DNA of 64,000 nucleotides from Iodidimonas muriae (GCF_014647255.1 NZ_BMOV01000010.1:1-64000), one strand, 5' to 3'; numbered from the stretch's first letter, positions 8,027 to 20,344 are shown. Made by a program: numbers and translations. The notes: generated by a model from the sequence alone, not told the origin.

Positions 8027-10375
8027 ATGAAGGGGTTTCGTCACTTGGCAAAGGGGACAATCAAAGACGGGGCGCGGGCGATGCCTTTCACCGATATGGC
8101 CGATCCTTATGAAACCGGCCAGCGTCCTATCCTGATTATTTCCATTGCGGCCTTCACCTTGTCTTTGGCTTGCGTTTTGCTGTTTGGCGCACAGGGAGAT
8201 TGGTCCAAAGGGCTGACGATCGGGGCCACCGTGTTGTTTGCGGCGGGCGGCGGAATCCTGATTCTGTTGCGTGGATTGCGCCGCACCCAATCCTTGCCGG
8301 ATCTGGATCAATTATCGGAATTGATCGGTGCTTTGCCTCAGCCTGCTGCTTTGGGTGATGCGCATGGCGATCTGGTTGTTGCCAATGTGGCCTATCGGGC
8401 CATGTTCGGGGCTTTGGGGCCGGAAGAGGCCATGAACAAGGCGGCGGATGATGGCTCTTATATCTGTGATATCGCAGGCACCATGTGTTGCGGATATCGC
8501 CTGTGGTCCTTTGCCGATCAGACCCCTGACAGGAATAAGGATATCGACCTGACAGTCGGTTCCATAGGGCAAGGATTGAGCGAGATCGAGATTGGGTGCG
8601 CCCGCGCCGATGCTTCGGGGAAGGTGATCTATATCAATGAACAATTGGCATTGTGGCTGGGGGTGGCCGATGCGTCGGAAATACCATTACTGACCGCCCG
8701 CTTGTTGATTGATCCCAAACGTGCCGAGTTGAAAACCGGTGGCGGCGGTACTTTGTTGAAAAAGGTTTTCTCCGAAGGTGATTTTCCGCCGGACGCGCCG
8801 TCTTCCAATGAAACGCCCTCTGGGCGGGTGGTCCTTGTGCACCGTCCCGGTGTGGCCACGGGGGCGGCGGCCGAGGCCGATACATCCTTGCTGAAATCGC
8901 TGTTCGATGCGGCCCCTGTGGGGCTGGCGATCGTGGATGGTGACGGGCGTTTGTCGGAATTCAACAAATCCTTCAAACGCTTTGCGCCAAACCGCATGCC
9001 CCGCCGCGGCGATATGCTGATTGATTATCTGGCCGCCGATGACCGTGAGTCCTTAAAAAGCGACATCGCTCAAACCGTTCATCAAGCTGTGGTTGCCTCC
9101 CCGCGAGAGGTGGCATTCAACACCCAGCCCCCCAGAACCGGGCAGGTGTTTATTTCTCCGCTGGATCGGGTGGAGGGGCGGGCGGCCCTTGTGCATTTGA
9201 TCGATACAACCCAGCAGAAAAGCCTGGAACGGCAATTTGTACAGGCCCAGAAAATGCAGGCTGTGGGGCAGCTTGCGGGCGGTGTGGCCCATGATTTCAA
9301 TAATCTCCTTACGGCGATCATCGGATTTTGTGATCTGCTTTTGGTGCGCCACGGGCCGGGGGACCATTCGTTCTCCGATATTATGCAGATCAAGCAAAAT
9401 GCCAACCGGGCCTCGAATCTGGTGCGGCAGCTTTTGGCTTTTTCACGCCAGCAAACCATGCGGCCAAAGGTTTTGATGATCACCGATGTGTTGGCGGATC
9501 TTTCCAATCTGCTGCGGCGCCTGATCGGTGAAACTGTCCAGCTGAATATGATCCATGGCCGTGATGTGGGGGCCGTGCGGGTAGATCAGGGCCAGTTCGA
9601 ACAGGTGATTATGAATCTGGCGGTCAATGCCCGCGATGCCATGGAAGGGGGCGGCACCCTGACCATCCGCACCAAAGCCGTCGGGCCAGACGATACGCTG
9701 GTGCAAAATTATTCGGTGATGCCATTGGGGCATTATGTTTTGATCGAAGTGTCGGATAATGGTCACGGTATTCCGCCTGATATCGTGAACAAGATCTTCG
9801 AGCCATTTTTCAGTACGAAGGATGTGGGGAAAGGCACAGGGCTGGGTCTGTCCACGGTTTACGGGATCATCAAGCAGACCGGCGGCTTTATTTTTGTGGA
9901 CAGCACTGAAGGGGACGGGTCCACCTTCCGTGTTTATCTGCCGGTGCACAATCATGTGCCGGAAGAAACGCAGCCGCAAGCGCCCGCCGCTGCCCGCGAC
10001 CTGACAGGCAAAGGCACGATCTTGCTGGTGGAAGATGAAGATGCTGTGCGAATGTTTGCATCGCGTGCCCTTGGCAATAAGGGATATACAGTGTTGCAAG
10101 CGGCCTCTGGTGAGGAAGGGCTGGCTATCGTTCGTGAAGAAGTGGGCAATATTGATCTGCTGATTTCCGATGTGGTGATGCCCAATATGGACGGCCCCAC
10201 CCTGGTTTCCAAGGCGCGGGAGTTGCGTGCCGATTTGCGCGTGGTGTTTATCTCCGGCTATGCGGAAGATGTGTTCCGCAAAGGGGTTGGCGAAGGCAGC
10301 GACGATTTCCTTTTCTTGCCAAAGCCCTTTTCTCTCAAACAATTGGCAGAAACGGTCAAGACCGCTTTGAGTTGA
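8027..10375 (+). CDS. cckA: hybrid sensor histidine kinase CckA
   Basis: Master cell-cycle kinase of Alphaproteobacteria; it phosphorylates ChpT and through it CtrA and CpdR. Order of parts: two N-terminal membrane helices (about residues 30-85), two PAS-like regions (about 105-230 and 285-385), HisKA with phospho-acceptor His422 in [14 protein letters not shown], HATPase ([31 protein letters not shown]) and a C-terminal receiver domain with acceptor Asp715 ([13 protein letters not shown]). The segment from [12 protein letters not shown] to [12 protein letters not shown] is characteristic of CckA. The gene directly follows flhB, so the kinase lies beside genes its pathway probably controls. 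A shorter start at 8081 is possible. Confidence 0.92.
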   Translation: MKGFRHLAKGTIKDGARAMPFTDMADPYETGQRPILIISIAAFTLSLACVLLFGAQGDWSKGLTIGATVLFAAGGGILILLRGLRRTQSLPDLDQLSELIGALPQPAALGDAHGDLVVANVAYRAMFGALGPEEAMNKAADDGSYICDIAGTMCCGYRLWSFADQTPDRNKDIDLTVGSIGQGLSEIEIGCARADASGKVIYINEQLALWLGVADASEIPLLTARLLIDPKRAELKTGGGGTLLKKVFSEGDFPPDAPSSNETPSGRVVLVHRPGVATGAAAEADTSLLKSLFDAAPVGLAIVDGDGRLSEFNKSFKRFAPNRMPRRGDMLIDYLAADDRESLKSDIAQTVHQAVVASPREVAFNTQPPRTGQVFISPLDRVEGRAALVHLIDTTQQKSLERQFVQAQKMQAVGQLAGGVAHDFNNLLTAIIGFCDLLLVRHGPGDHSFSDIMQIKQNANRASNLVRQLLAFSRQQTMRPKVLMITDVLADLSNLLRRLIGETVQLNMIHGRDVGAVRVDQGQFEQVIMNLAVNARDAMEGGGTLTIRTKAVGPDDTLVQNYSVMPLGHYVLIEVSDNGHGIPPDIVNKIFEPFFSTKDVGKGTGLGLSTVYGIIKQTGGFIFVDSTEGDGSTFRVYLPVHNHVPEETQPQAPAAARDLTGKGTILLVEDEDAVRMFASRALGNKGYTVLQAASGEEGLAIVREEVGNIDLLISDVVMPNMDGPTLVSKARELRADLRVVFISGYAEDVFRKGVGEGSDDFLFLPKPFSLKQLAETVKTALS

Positions 10376-10408
10376 AATTCCTTGGGGTTTTCTTCAAAAA
10401 TGCGACGA

Positions 10409-10423
10409 GAACAAAAGAAGAAT
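10409..10423. promoter_or_regulatory. degenerate SOS (LexA) box upstream of recA
   Basis: GAAC-AAAAGAA-GAAT, one base off the alphaproteobacterial direct-repeat LexA box GAAC-N7-GAAC (GTTC-N7-GTTC on the other strand). It lies about 85 bp before the recA start, where such a site is expected. A second partial match (GAAC-N7-GTAC) is at 10443-10457. Confidence 0.4.
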
Positions 10424-10508
10424 ATTTTGTCTTGCCGAAAAAGAACAAAGACGGTACATTCGCTCATGATTGATCCATATGCCAAGGCATGAAATAAGGA
10501 GCGAAGAA

Positions 10509-11573
<1,065 letters not shown>

Positions 11574-11739
11574 TACGTGCGTTTTCCGTTCTTTGACGGG
11601 GCTGTCTGGATCGCTCTTTTACAGGTGGGCCGGAATTTCGCTGCGGGTGGGCCTTGACGGCAGCCCCGTGATGAAAGACATGATGTGCGTATCGACGCCG
11701 TCATTTCCTTAGCCAGCCTGTTTGAGAATGAATCCCGTT

Positions 11740-14415
11740 ATGAGCCGTCCTTCAGATACAAATTCTGTCCGTCAAAGTTTTCTTGAATTTTTCGGTGAGC
11801 GGGGGCATCAGCCGGTGCCATCCGCGCCACTGGTGCCCAATAACGACCCGACCCTGCTTTTTACCAATGCCGGGATGGTGCCTTTCAAAAATGTGTTCAC
11901 CGGTGCGGAAACACGCGATTATAGCCGGGCGGTTTCATCGCAAAAATGTTTGCGGGCGGGCGGCAAGCATAATGATCTCGATAATGTGGGCTACACGGCG
12001 CGGCATCACACTTTTTTCGAGATGTTGGGGAATTTTTCCTTCGGGGATTATTTCAAGGATCAGGCCATTGGCTTTGCGTGGGATCTGGTAACCGGCACCT
12101 TCGGCCTTGATCGTGATCGTTTACTGGTCACCGTTTATCATGATGATGATGAAGCCTTCGATCTTTGGCGGAAAATCGCCGGCCTTCCGGAAGATCGGAT
12201 CATCCGCATCGCCACGTCGGACAATTTCTGGTCCATGGGCGATACCGGGCCCTGTGGGCCATGTTCCGAGATTTTCTTTGATCATGGGGCAGATATTCCG
12301 GGTGGCCCGCCGGGCAGCCCTGATGAAGATGGCGACCGCTTTATCGAAATCTGGAATCTGGTGTTCATGCAGTTTGAACAGCCGGGCGACGGAACCCGCC
12401 ATGCGCTGCCCAAACCCTCTATCGATACGGGCATGGGCCTGGAACGTATCGCAGCCGTTCTGCAAGGCGTGCATGATAATTATGATATCGACCTGTTTAA
12501 AAAGCTGATCGCCGCCTCGGTCGATCTTACGGGGGTGAAAGCGGAAGGCAAAGAACGGGCATCGCATCGGGTTATTGCCGACCATTTACGCGCCATGAGC
12601 TTTTTGATTGCCGATGGTGTTTTGCCGTCCAATGAAGGGCGCGGCTATGTGCTCCGGCGGATCATGCGCCGGGCCATGCGTCATGCCCATATGTTGGGAA
12701 CCCGTGCGCCTTTGATGCACCGTTTGGTGCCCGCACTGGTGGATGAAATGGGCACAGCATTTGGCGAACTGCGGCGGGCCCAGCCTTTGATCACTGAAAC
12801 CTTGAAGCTGGAGGAAGAGCGTTTCCGCTCCATGCTGGAGCGTGGCTTGCGGCTATTGGATGAAGAGGTGGGGAAATTGTCCCCCTCTCAGGCTTTGCCC
12901 GGCGATGTGGCGTTCCGCCTTTATGACACCTTTGGCTTTCCCCTTGATTTGACGCAAGATGCGCTGCGCGAAGATGGGCGCGTGGTGGATAGTGCGGGCT
13001 TTGAAACGGCCATGGCCGAACAGCGTGCGAAGGCACGGGCTGCCTGGTCCGGCTCTGGGCAGAAGTCTACGGAAAAGCTGTGGTTCGACCTGCGCGACGA
13101 AGCGGGCGGAACGGAATTTTTGGGCTATAACGCCCTTGATGCCGAAGGCAAAACGCTGGCGCTGGTGAAAGATGGCGAGCGGATTGACAGCGTTGATGCC
13201 GGCGCCGTTGTGCAATTGGTGGTCAATCAAACGCCCTTTTATGCAGAGTCCGGTGGTCAGGCAGGCGACCGGGGCACGGTATCCGGTGACAATGGGTTTG
13301 AAGGCAAGGTATTAGACACGCGAAAGCAGATCGGTGCTCTTTGGGTCCATGATCTTGAGGTGACCTCAGGCAGCCTGCGTGTTGGCGATGTGGTGCATTT
13401 GCATGTGGATGCCGATCGGCGCAATCGTATTCGCGCCAATCATTCCGCTACCCATTTGCTGCATGCCGCCTTACGCAAGCATTTGGGGCCGCATGTGGCG
13501 CAAAAAGGATCGTTGGTCAGTGATGACCGGCTGCGGTTCGATTTCACCCATCCCAAAGCCCTTGATGCTGACGATCTTGCGCAGATTGAAGCGCAGGTGA
13601 ATGCGCTTATTCGGCAAAATGGCGATGTTTCCACCCGGCTGATGTCCTATGACGATGCTTTGGAAGCGGGTGCTGTGGCTTTGTTCGGCGAAAAATATGG
13701 CGATGAGGTGCGTGTGCTGTCCATGGGAAAAGACACGCAGGACGATGCGGCATATTCCGTGGAATTATGCGGCGGCACCCATGTGCATCGTTTGGGCGAT
13801 ATCGCGCTGTTCAAGATCGTTTCCGAAGGCGCTGTGGCCTCCGGGGTGCGGCGGATTGAGGCCCTGACCGGCGAGGCTGCCCGGCGTTATCTTTTGGATG
13901 AAGAGGCTCTTTTGCGTTCGGCTGCCGCACAGTTGAAGGTGGCACCTGCCGATTTGCCCGAACGGGTTTCCCAATTGGCGGATCAGGTGAAAAAGCTGGA
14001 GCGTGCGTTGTCGGACGCTAAAAAGGCGCTGGCTTTGGGGGGCGGCTCGGCCAAGGGCGCAGATACCGAAACTTTGGGAGATGTGGTGTTCCTTGGGCAG
14101 ATTCTGGATGGTGTGAACCCCAAGGATTTGCGGGGGCTGGCTGATGATGCCAAGAAAAAGCTGGGCAGCGGTGTGACAGCCTTTGTGGCGGTGAATGACG
14201 GCAAGGCCGCGGTTCTGGTTGGCGTAACCGATGATCTTACCGATCAGCTAAGCGCGGTCGAACTGGTGAAGGTTGCTGCAAAGGCTTTGGGCGGAAAAGG
14301 TGGCGGCGGTCGGGCTGATATGGCCCAGGCCGGTGGACCGGATGGGGCAAAGGCTGAAACGGCCCTTGAACATATCCGTGAGATGATTTTACGCGTGAAC
14401 GCGCCTGCCGAATAA
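11740..14415 (+). CDS. alaS: alanine-tRNA ligase
   Basis: Charges tRNA-Ala. The catalytic N-terminal domain begins [20 protein letters not shown] and has [20 protein letters not shown]; the editing domain has the zinc-binding [17 protein letters not shown] plus CGGTH; the C-Ala domain ends the protein. About 890 residues, standard length. ATG 11740 matches family N-termini best; ATG 11728 and TTG 11722 are in-frame alternatives and none has a strong ribosome site. Following recA is a common bacterial gene order. Confidence 0.97.
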   Translation: MSRPSDTNSVRQSFLEFFGERGHQPVPSAPLVPNNDPTLLFTNAGMVPFKNVFTGAETRDYSRAVSSQKCLRAGGKHNDLDNVGYTARHHTFFEMLGNFSFGDYFKDQAIGFAWDLVTGTFGLDRDRLLVTVYHDDDEAFDLWRKIAGLPEDRIIRIATSDNFWSMGDTGPCGPCSEIFFDHGADIPGGPPGSPDEDGDRFIEIWNLVFMQFEQPGDGTRHALPKPSIDTGMGLERIAAVLQGVHDNYDIDLFKKLIAASVDLTGVKAEGKERASHRVIADHLRAMSFLIADGVLPSNEGRGYVLRRIMRRAMRHAHMLGTRAPLMHRLVPALVDEMGTAFGELRRAQPLITETLKLEEERFRSMLERGLRLLDEEVGKLSPSQALPGDVAFRLYDTFGFPLDLTQDALREDGRVVDSAGFETAMAEQRAKARAAWSGSGQKSTEKLWFDLRDEAGGTEFLGYNALDAEGKTLALVKDGERIDSVDAGAVVQLVVNQTPFYAESGGQAGDRGTVSGDNGFEGKVLDTRKQIGALWVHDLEVTSGSLRVGDVVHLHVDADRRNRIRANHSATHLLHAALRKHLGPHVAQKGSLVSDDRLRFDFTHPKALDADDLAQIEAQVNALIRQNGDVSTRLMSYDDALEAGAVALFGEKYGDEVRVLSMGKDTQDDAAYSVELCGGTHVHRLGDIALFKIVSEGAVASGVRRIEALTGEAARRYLLDEEALLRSAAAQLKVAPADLPERVSQLADQVKKLERALSDAKKALALGGGSAKGADTETLGDVVFLGQILDGVNPKDLRGLADDAKKKLGSGVTAFVAVNDGKAAVLVGVTDDLTDQLSAVELVKVAAKALGGKGGGGRADMAQAGGPDGAKAETALEHIREMILRVNAPAE

Positions 14416-14441
14416 TTGGTTTGGCGGCTGGAGACATGGTC

Positions 14442-14972
14442 ATGAAAAAGGCGACACTGGCGGGCGGCTGCTTCTGGTGCACAGAAGCGGTGTTCAAGGA
14501 TCTGATTGGCGTAGAGGATGTGCAGCCCGGCTTTATGGGTGGGCATGTGGAACGGCCCAGCTATCAAGAGGTGTGCGCGGGCGGCACCGGGCATGCGGAA
14601 GTGGCGCATTTTTCCTATGATCCGGCATTGATCAGCTTTTCTGATATTCTGGATGTATTTTTCACCATGCATGATCCCACCCAGATCAATCGCCAAGGCA
14701 ATGATGTGGGCGAACATTATCGCTCGGCTGTGTTCTTCTATGATGCGGAACAAGAACGCGATGCCCATGCCGCCGCCAAACGTGCCGCCGATATCTGGGA
14801 CGGGACCGTGGTGACACAGATTGTTCCCGCCGGGCCTTTTTGGGCAGCGGAAAATTATCATGTGGATTATTTCGCCAACAATCCCGACCAGCCCTATTGC
14901 GCAGCAGTAGTGGCCCCAAAAGTGGCCAAAGCCCGCAAAATGTGGGCGTCCAAAATGAAACCAAAGGGCTAA
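14442..14972 (+). CDS. msrA: peptide-methionine (S)-S-oxide reductase
   Basis: Repairs oxidised methionine. The catalytic motif GGCFWCTEAVF is at the N-terminus, with GHAEVAHFSYDP, DPTQINRQGNDVGEHYRSAVF and AAENYHVDYFANNP. 176 residues from ATG 14442, chosen because GGAG at 14430-14433 is well spaced. No MsrB domain is fused. Converges with the Na/Pi transporter gene 10 nt downstream. Confidence 0.96.
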   Translation: MKKATLAGGCFWCTEAVFKDLIGVEDVQPGFMGGHVERPSYQEVCAGGTGHAEVAHFSYDPALISFSDILDVFFTMHDPTQINRQGNDVGEHYRSAVFFYDAEQERDAHAAAKRAADIWDGTVVTQIVPAGPFWAAENYHVDYFANNPDQPYCAAVVAPKVAKARKMWASKMKPKG

Positions 14973-14982
14973 GGCAACGCCC

Positions 14983-16695
14983 CTATTTCGGGGTCAGGCC
15001 GGATGCGGGCATCGGAGATAGTTCTCTGGTGCCATCCGGCGTTGTTCCGGCATTTTTCGGTTCTTTGCCGTGATCTTGTGATTGGGCAGAGGCGCGGGCC
15101 AGCATATCGCGCAAAGTGCGCGCTGCCTTGGTGATTTGCTCTACCATGCGGCGCATTTGTCTCAAATCGTTTAGCAAAAGATCCAATTTTGCAATGTCGA
15201 TGGTGCGGTTGCTACCTGATATTAAAAGGGCCGATTTGGCCGCTGCATAGTCTCCTTGAAAACGACTTAGGGCCTGATCCAGTTCTAGCGGATCAGAAAC
15301 CGCCTTTTGTGCACTTAACGAGACGCAGAAATGCCCCGATTGCAGGACGGTCCGTAAAGCCATTTTGGCATGGGGGTCGCCCAATTCATCCATGAAATGC
15401 TGTAATTGGCTGGCGCTGGGGGCCAGATTAGCCGTTTCCGCCAGATAGCGGGTGGTGCGCAAAACCAAAGGAAACTCTAGCGCCGATGCTCTGGACATGC
15501 TGTTGGTGCTGATCTCGGTGGTATAATAGGAAATATTGTCGCCAAGGGTGGTCACGGCATGGGCCATCCCCACGATCCCTGCCGGCTTTTGAGAACCGGG
15601 CGTGAAGGCGGCAAGAGCAAGCTTTGCTGCCAATAAATGCATGCGCGAGACTTCCTGATAAAGGGCATCAAGTGCCAGAACCGGCATGGAAATCAGCGTG
15701 TTGTCCAAATATTTCGGGCGCGACACATCATCTTCTGCGGTTTTGAAAAATCGATTGAGGAACCGCGCAATCCGGTTTGTGAAGGGCAAAAGCACGATGA
15801 TCCCCAGCAAATTGAAAAAGCTGTGGAACAAGGCCAAAGTTGCGGCGGCGCTTTCCTCCAAGCCCAGAAAATCACCCGCATGACGCACCATCAGGATAAG
15901 CAGGGGCAGGATAGCCAGTGCCAAACTAGCCGTGATACCGTTAAAGACAATATGTCCGGCGGCAACACGCCGCGCAGCAGAGGTGGCGCCGATGCTGGCG
16001 AGAAAAGCGGTGCTGGTGGTGCCCAGATTTGCGCCGATAATGGCCGCTGCGGCAACAGGCAAAGACAGTGCCCCTTGACTGGCAGCGGTGATGATCAAGG
16101 CGATGGAAGCGCTGGATGATTGGGTGATGGCCGTAACCGCAAATCCGATGCCCAGCATGATGACGATGCCGCGCACATCTCCTGAGCCAAAGGCGGCCAG
16201 ATCCAGCTGGCTGCCAAAGCCTGCGAAGCTGTCTTTCAAAATCGACAGGCCTAGGAAAAAGAGGCCAAAGCCGATCAAGGCGGTGCCAAGGCCCTGAAAT
16301 CTGCTGCGTCCGGCCAGCATGTGAAAGGCCGTCCCCAAGGCCACAAGCGGCAAGGCAAGGGCTTCGATCCTGAAATCAAAGCCGGTGAGACTGACCAGCC
16401 AACCGGTCATGGTGGTGCCCAGATTCGCCCCGAAAACAATGCTCAGGGCTTGCGGCATTGCCAGAATACCGGCATTGACGAAGCCAATGGTCGCAACCGT
16501 CACGGCACTGGAAGATTGCACAATGGCGGTGATCAATGCCCCTAAAGACGCCCCGCGCAAATTCGAGCGGGTACCTTTTTTAAGCATGTTGCGCAATCCG
16601 GTGCCAGCCATGGCCTTTAGCCCATCGGTCAGCATGGACATGGCGAGCAAGAACAGCCCCAGTCCGCCCAATGTTTCCAGAACCAAGATCGTCAT
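14983..16695 (-). CDS. Na/Pi cotransporter family protein with PhoU-like domain
   Basis: Inner-membrane phosphate transporter of the NptA/YjbB type. Two inverted repeats each carry QSSSA and GANLGTT (residues about 60-100 and 190-235), the hallmark of the Na/Pi-II fold. Residues beyond about 330 form a helical PhoU-like cytoplasmic domain. 570 residues. In E. coli the homologue YjbB exports phosphate; direction here is unknown. Stands alone between msrA and a flavodoxin-like gene. Confidence 0.88.
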   Translation of the reverse strand: MTILVLETLGGLGLFLLAMSMLTDGLKAMAGTGLRNMLKKGTRSNLRGASLGALITAIVQSSSAVTVATIGFVNAGILAMPQALSIVFGANLGTTMTGWLVSLTGFDFRIEALALPLVALGTAFHMLAGRSRFQGLGTALIGFGLFFLGLSILKDSFAGFGSQLDLAAFGSGDVRGIVIMLGIGFAVTAITQSSSASIALIITAASQGALSLPVAAAAIIGANLGTTSTAFLASIGATSAARRVAAGHIVFNGITASLALAILPLLILMVRHAGDFLGLEESAAATLALFHSFFNLLGIIVLLPFTNRIARFLNRFFKTAEDDVSRPKYLDNTLISMPVLALDALYQEVSRMHLLAAKLALAAFTPGSQKPAGIVGMAHAVTTLGDNISYYTTEISTNSMSRASALEFPLVLRTTRYLAETANLAPSASQLQHFMDELGDPHAKMALRTVLQSGHFCVSLSAQKAVSDPLELDQALSRFQGDYAAAKSALLISGSNRTIDIAKLDLLLNDLRQMRRMVEQITKAARTLRDMLARASAQSQDHGKEPKNAGTTPDGTRELSPMPASGLTPK

Positions 16696-16789
16696 CAGGC
16701 TGTCCTTTGCACCGGATTATGGAACGGCTGATACGGCCTGTGAAAGCGATAACCGGGCCAAACAATCAGGATGCTGCGCAGATCGTGAT

Positions 16790-17527
16790 TTAGCGATAGT
16801 CAGGATTTTCGAAATCAAAGCGACAACCGGCTTCCCATTTGGAGCGCTGATTGCCATGGGCCGGAATACCACCCGCATCTTTCAGCATCCGCGCCAGATG
16901 GAGGAGATTCCATGTCATGAAGGTGGTGTTGCGGTTGGTGAAATCATTGTCCGGCCCGTGTGAGCCCTTGTCCAGATAAGATGGTCCGGGACCCGCTTCG
17001 CCAATCCATCCGGCATCGGCCTGTGGCGGGATTGTGTAGCCAAGATGTTGCAATGAATAGAGAATATTCATGGCACAATGTTTGATGCCATCTTCATTGC
17101 CGGTGATCAAACATCCGCCAACCCGGCCATAATAGGCATATTGCCCTTGCTCATTCAATTCGCCGGAAAAGCCATAAAGCCGTTCGATGCTGTGGGCGCA
17201 AACGCTGGATTTATCGCCCAGCCAGATAGGCGAACAGAGCACCAGAATATCGGCAGCCATAACCTTGTCTTGAATGGCGGGCCAATCGTCGCGGTCGAAC
17301 CCGTGTTCACGCATATCTGGATAGACGCCGGGGGCCAGATGAAAATCCACCGGCCGCAAGATCTCGGTCTTCACCCCTTGCGCTTCCATGATGTGCTGGG
17401 ACACACGGATCAGTCCCTCGGTATGGGAGGTGTTGGGGCTAGGCTTTAGCGTACAGTTCAAAAACAGCGCACGGAGGTCGGAATAGGTTGGGTTTGGCAC
17501 AAGCATCTCCTGAAGGTTGTTCTTCAA
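16790..17527 (-). CDS. flavodoxin-fold NAD(P)H-dependent oxidoreductase
   Basis: 245-residue protein of the NADPH-dependent FMN reductase/flavodoxin superfamily. Visible are an N-terminal strand with phosphate loop (LRALFLNCTLKPSPNTSHT), a central ADILVLCSPIWLGDKSS and YYGRVGGCLITGNEDGIKH, all matching the three FMN-contact regions. Probable cytoplasmic flavin-dependent reductase of quinones or similar substrates; the physiological substrate cannot be read from the sequence. Transcribed alone on the minus strand. Confidence 0.78.
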   Translation of the reverse strand: MKNNLQEMLVPNPTYSDLRALFLNCTLKPSPNTSHTEGLIRVSQHIMEAQGVKTEILRPVDFHLAPGVYPDMREHGFDRDDWPAIQDKVMAADILVLCSPIWLGDKSSVCAHSIERLYGFSGELNEQGQYAYYGRVGGCLITGNEDGIKHCAMNILYSLQHLGYTIPPQADAGWIGEAGPGPSYLDKGSHGPDNDFTNRNTTFMTWNLLHLARMLKDAGGIPAHGNQRSKWEAGCRFDFENPDYR

Positions 17528-17588
17528 TAAATGCTCTGGCGCCAGAAAAGTTCCCTCCTATAAGGTTATTGTGCGTCAAACTTAACAG

Positions 17589-18095
17589 TTATCCTTCCAA
17601 TCCATACCCTTTTTTCGGGATAAGCACAGAGCGTTCGAATTCGCACACGATGGTGCCATTCTGGTTTTTACCCCGTGTTTTCACCGTGACAATCCCCTGG
17701 CCGGGGCGGGATTTGGATTCGCGACATTCCAACACTTCGCTTTCCGCATAAAGGGTATCTCCCACGAACACCGGAGCAGTCATGCGGATTTCTTTCCAGC
17801 CTAAATTGGCAATGGCCTTTTGCGATACATCCGAAACGCTCATGCCCAACAAAAGGGAAACGGTGAGAGAGGACACCACCAAGGGCCGTTTGAATTCACT
17901 TTTGCTGGCATATTCGGCATCGAAATGTAGCGGGTGGGTGTTCATGGTGAGTAAAGAAAACCACGTATTGTCGCTTTCGGTGATGGTGCGTCCGGGGCGG
18001 TGCTCGTAGATATCGCCCACATGGAATTCATCAAACCAACGGCCGAAACTTTCCCGATACCGATGTTCGCCAACCGCTTCATGTGTTTGCACCAT
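17589..18095 (-). CDS. MaoC-family (hot-dog fold) acyl-CoA dehydratase
   Basis: 168 residues from ATG 18095, which follows GGGAGA; the frame also runs open upstream to 18293 but lacks family-like sequence there. Hot-dog fold hydratase with the MaoC-type motif DNTWFSLLTMNTHPLHFDAEYA (catalytic Asp/His region) and VFVGDTLYAESEVLECRESKSRPGQGIVTVKT. Probably hydrates an enoyl-CoA or a dicarboxylic acyl-CoA, in line with the divergent CoA-transferase gene. MaoC domains related to mesaconyl-CoA hydratase look similar, so that reaction is possible. Confidence 0.85.
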   Translation of the reverse strand: MVQTHEAVGEHRYRESFGRWFDEFHVGDIYEHRPGRTITESDNTWFSLLTMNTHPLHFDAEYASKSEFKRPLVVSSLTVSLLLGMSVSDVSQKAIANLGWKEIRMTAPVFVGDTLYAESEVLECRESKSRPGQGIVTVKTRGKNQNGTIVCEFERSVLIPKKGYGLEG

Positions 18096-18307
18096 GGACT
18101 TTCTCCCACTTTGACATAAGACAATCAGCCTAGCGCTCTTGTTGCAGTGCGGCAAGGCGGCTTTTCGTGGGGCTTTGCCCTGATCCAGAGGGCAGGCAAA
18201 AGCAGTTCTGGAAAAATTGCCCTTATTCGTTAGGCTCCGGTCCTTGACCTGCACCATCAGGTGATCGACCAATGAGACGCCAACAGGACGCATGAAAAGG
18301 AACGGTT

Positions 18308-19528
18308 ATGGCGATAACAAGCGGGGGGCCATTAAGTCATCTCAGGGTTCTGGATCTGTCGCGGGTATTGGCAGGGCCATGGGCGGGCCAGATATTGGGC
18401 GATCTGGGAGCCGATGTAATCAAGGTGGAACGCCCCGGCACTGGCGATGATACCCGCGCCTGGGGCCCGCCTTATTTGAAAGATACGGACGGTGCGGACC
18501 AAGAAGCGGCCTATTATCTGGGGGCCAATCGCAATAAGCGCTCCATTGCCGTGGATCTGTCACATGCGGAGGGACAAAAGATTATTCGCAAGCTGGCGGC
18601 CCAAAGCGATGTGGTGATCGAGAATTTCAAAGTGGGTGGGCTGGCGAAATACGGGCTGGATTATCCCAGTCTCTCGAAGGACCATCCGGGCCTGATTTAC
18701 TGCTCGATCACCGGCTTTGGCCAGGACGGGCCCAGTGCAAAACAGGCGGGCTATGATTTTATCGTGCAGGGGCTTTCAGGATTGATGAGCATCACCGGCG
18801 AGGCCGATGGGCCGCCCATAAAGGTGGGAACTGCGGTGGCCGATCTCACCACCGCTATGTATGGGGTCATCGGGATTTTGGCGGCTTTGAGCCATCGGGA
18901 AAAAACCGGTGAGGGCCAATATGTGGATATGGCCTTGCTGGATACGCAAATGAGCTGGCTGGCCAATCAGAATATGAACTATCTGATTGGTGGCGAAAGC
19001 CCCAAACGCGTTGGCAATGCGCATCTCAATATCGTTCCCTATCAGGATTTTGAAACACAAGATGGGCGTGTGATCGTCTGTGTGGGCAATGACCGCCAGT
19101 TCCAGCGTTTTTGTGAGGCGATCGGAGCGCCGGAATTGGCGCGCAACCGCAGTTATGAAACCAATGCCTTAAGGGTGCGCCATCGGGATGTGCTGGTGCC
19201 TGCCATCGCAGCCAGGATGCGGCTTCACACAACGGCCCGCTGGCTTGAAATATTAAGCCATGTGAACATCCCGCATGGCCCCATCAATTCTGTGGGGGAA
19301 GCCTTTGCCGATCCGCAGGCCGTTCATCGGGGAATGCGGGTGGATATGGATCATCCTTTGGGTGTTTCTGTTCCCACTGTGGCCAATCCCATCCATCTGT
19401 CGAAAACCCCCGTCAGCTATCGCCGCCCCCCGCCATTATTGGGGGAGCATGGCGATGAAATCCTTGATGAATTGGGAATAGACCCGGAAGATAGGGCGCG
19501 TTTGAAAGACAGTGGCGCCATAGGATAA
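18308..19528 (+). CDS. CaiB/BaiF family CoA-transferase (family III)
   Basis: 406-residue enzyme moving CoA between carboxylic acids. Typical features: SHLRVLDLSRVLAGPWAGQILGDLGADVIKVERPGTGDDTR at the N-terminus, RNKRSIAVDLSHAEGQ, and SGLMSITGEADGPP then DMALLDTQMSWLANQ. The catalytic Asp is expected in the DMALLDTQ region. Starts a plus-strand pair with an SDR gene 9 nt downstream and is divergent from the MaoC gene, suggesting a small acyl-CoA catabolic unit. The acid handled is unknown. Confidence 0.92.
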   Translation: MAITSGGPLSHLRVLDLSRVLAGPWAGQILGDLGADVIKVERPGTGDDTRAWGPPYLKDTDGADQEAAYYLGANRNKRSIAVDLSHAEGQKIIRKLAAQSDVVIENFKVGGLAKYGLDYPSLSKDHPGLIYCSITGFGQDGPSAKQAGYDFIVQGLSGLMSITGEADGPPIKVGTAVADLTTAMYGVIGILAALSHREKTGEGQYVDMALLDTQMSWLANQNMNYLIGGESPKRVGNAHLNIVPYQDFETQDGRVIVCVGNDRQFQRFCEAIGAPELARNRSYETNALRVRHRDVLVPAIAARMRLHTTARWLEILSHVNIPHGPINSVGEAFADPQAVHRGMRVDMDHPLGVSVPTVANPIHLSKTPVSYRRPPPLLGEHGDEILDELGIDPEDRARLKDSGAIG

Positions 19529-19537
19529 GGACAGCAT

Positions 19538-20344
19538 ATGCAGTTCGAGAAGAAAGTCGTCTGGATTACCGGGGCATCATCGGGCATTGGCGAGGCTTTG
19601 GCCAAGGTTTTGGCCAAGCGCGGAGCAAAGCTGATATTATCGGCACGGCGGGAAGATGAACTGAACCGCGTGCGGACTGAGATCATCAAGGCGGGCGGGG
19701 ACGGGGACCAATATGTGGTGCTGCCTTTTGATGCCCTGGATGAAGCGGCTCTGGATGATGTGGTGGCCCGCGCCAAGGATGCTTTCGGGCATATTGATCT
19801 GCTGGTGAACAATGCGGGGATCAGCCAGCGTTCTATGGCTGTGGACACCGATATGGCGGTTTATCGCAAGGTTATGGAGCTGGATTTTTTCGCGCCCATT
19901 TCGCTAACGCAAAAGGTGCTGCCCATCATGCTGGCGCAAGGCAGCGGGCATGTGGCGGTAACCGCTTCGGTGGCGGGCAAGATCGGCGTTCAATTGCGGA
20001 CCGGCTATTGTGCTGCCAAACATGCGGTGATGGGCTATTTCGATGCGCTTCGGGCTGAACTGGCTGCCGAGAATATCGCCGTGACCACTATCGTGCCGGG
20101 CTTCATCCAGACCAATATTTCAACATACGCCTTGAAAGGGGATGCGACCCCTTTTGGCCGCCAGACGGAATCCATTGCAGGGGGCATGGACGTTATGGCT
20201 GCCGCTGAGGTGATCGCGCGGGGATTTGAACGCGGCAAGCCGGAGATTTCGGTGGGGAAGGGCCGTGAGATGCAGGCTTTGTGGCTCAAGCGTCTCGCGC
20301 CCCGTTTGCTGTTTAAGATGATGGCATCCGTACGCGCTGAATAG
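19538..20344 (+). CDS. SDR family oxidoreductase (DHRS7-like)
   Basis: Classical short-chain dehydrogenase of 268 residues: nucleotide-binding TGASSGIGEALA near residue 11, NNAG (LLVNNAGISQRS), catalytic Ser in VAVTASVAGKIG, and the YCAAKHAVMGYFDALRAEL segment holding the active-site Tyr and Lys. Closest in style to DHRS7-type membrane-associated reductases. It is 9 nt after the CoA-transferase gene and probably co-transcribed. Substrate not recognisable. Confidence 0.88.
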   Translation: MQFEKKVVWITGASSGIGEALAKVLAKRGAKLILSARREDELNRVRTEIIKAGGDGDQYVVLPFDALDEAALDDVVARAKDAFGHIDLLVNNAGISQRSMAVDTDMAVYRKVMELDFFAPISLTQKVLPIMLAQGSGHVAVTASVAGKIGVQLRTGYCAAKHAVMGYFDALRAELAAENIAVTTIVPGFIQTNISTYALKGDATPFGRQTESIAGGMDVMAAAEVIARGFERGKPEISVGKGREMQALWLKRLAPRLLFKMMASVRAE

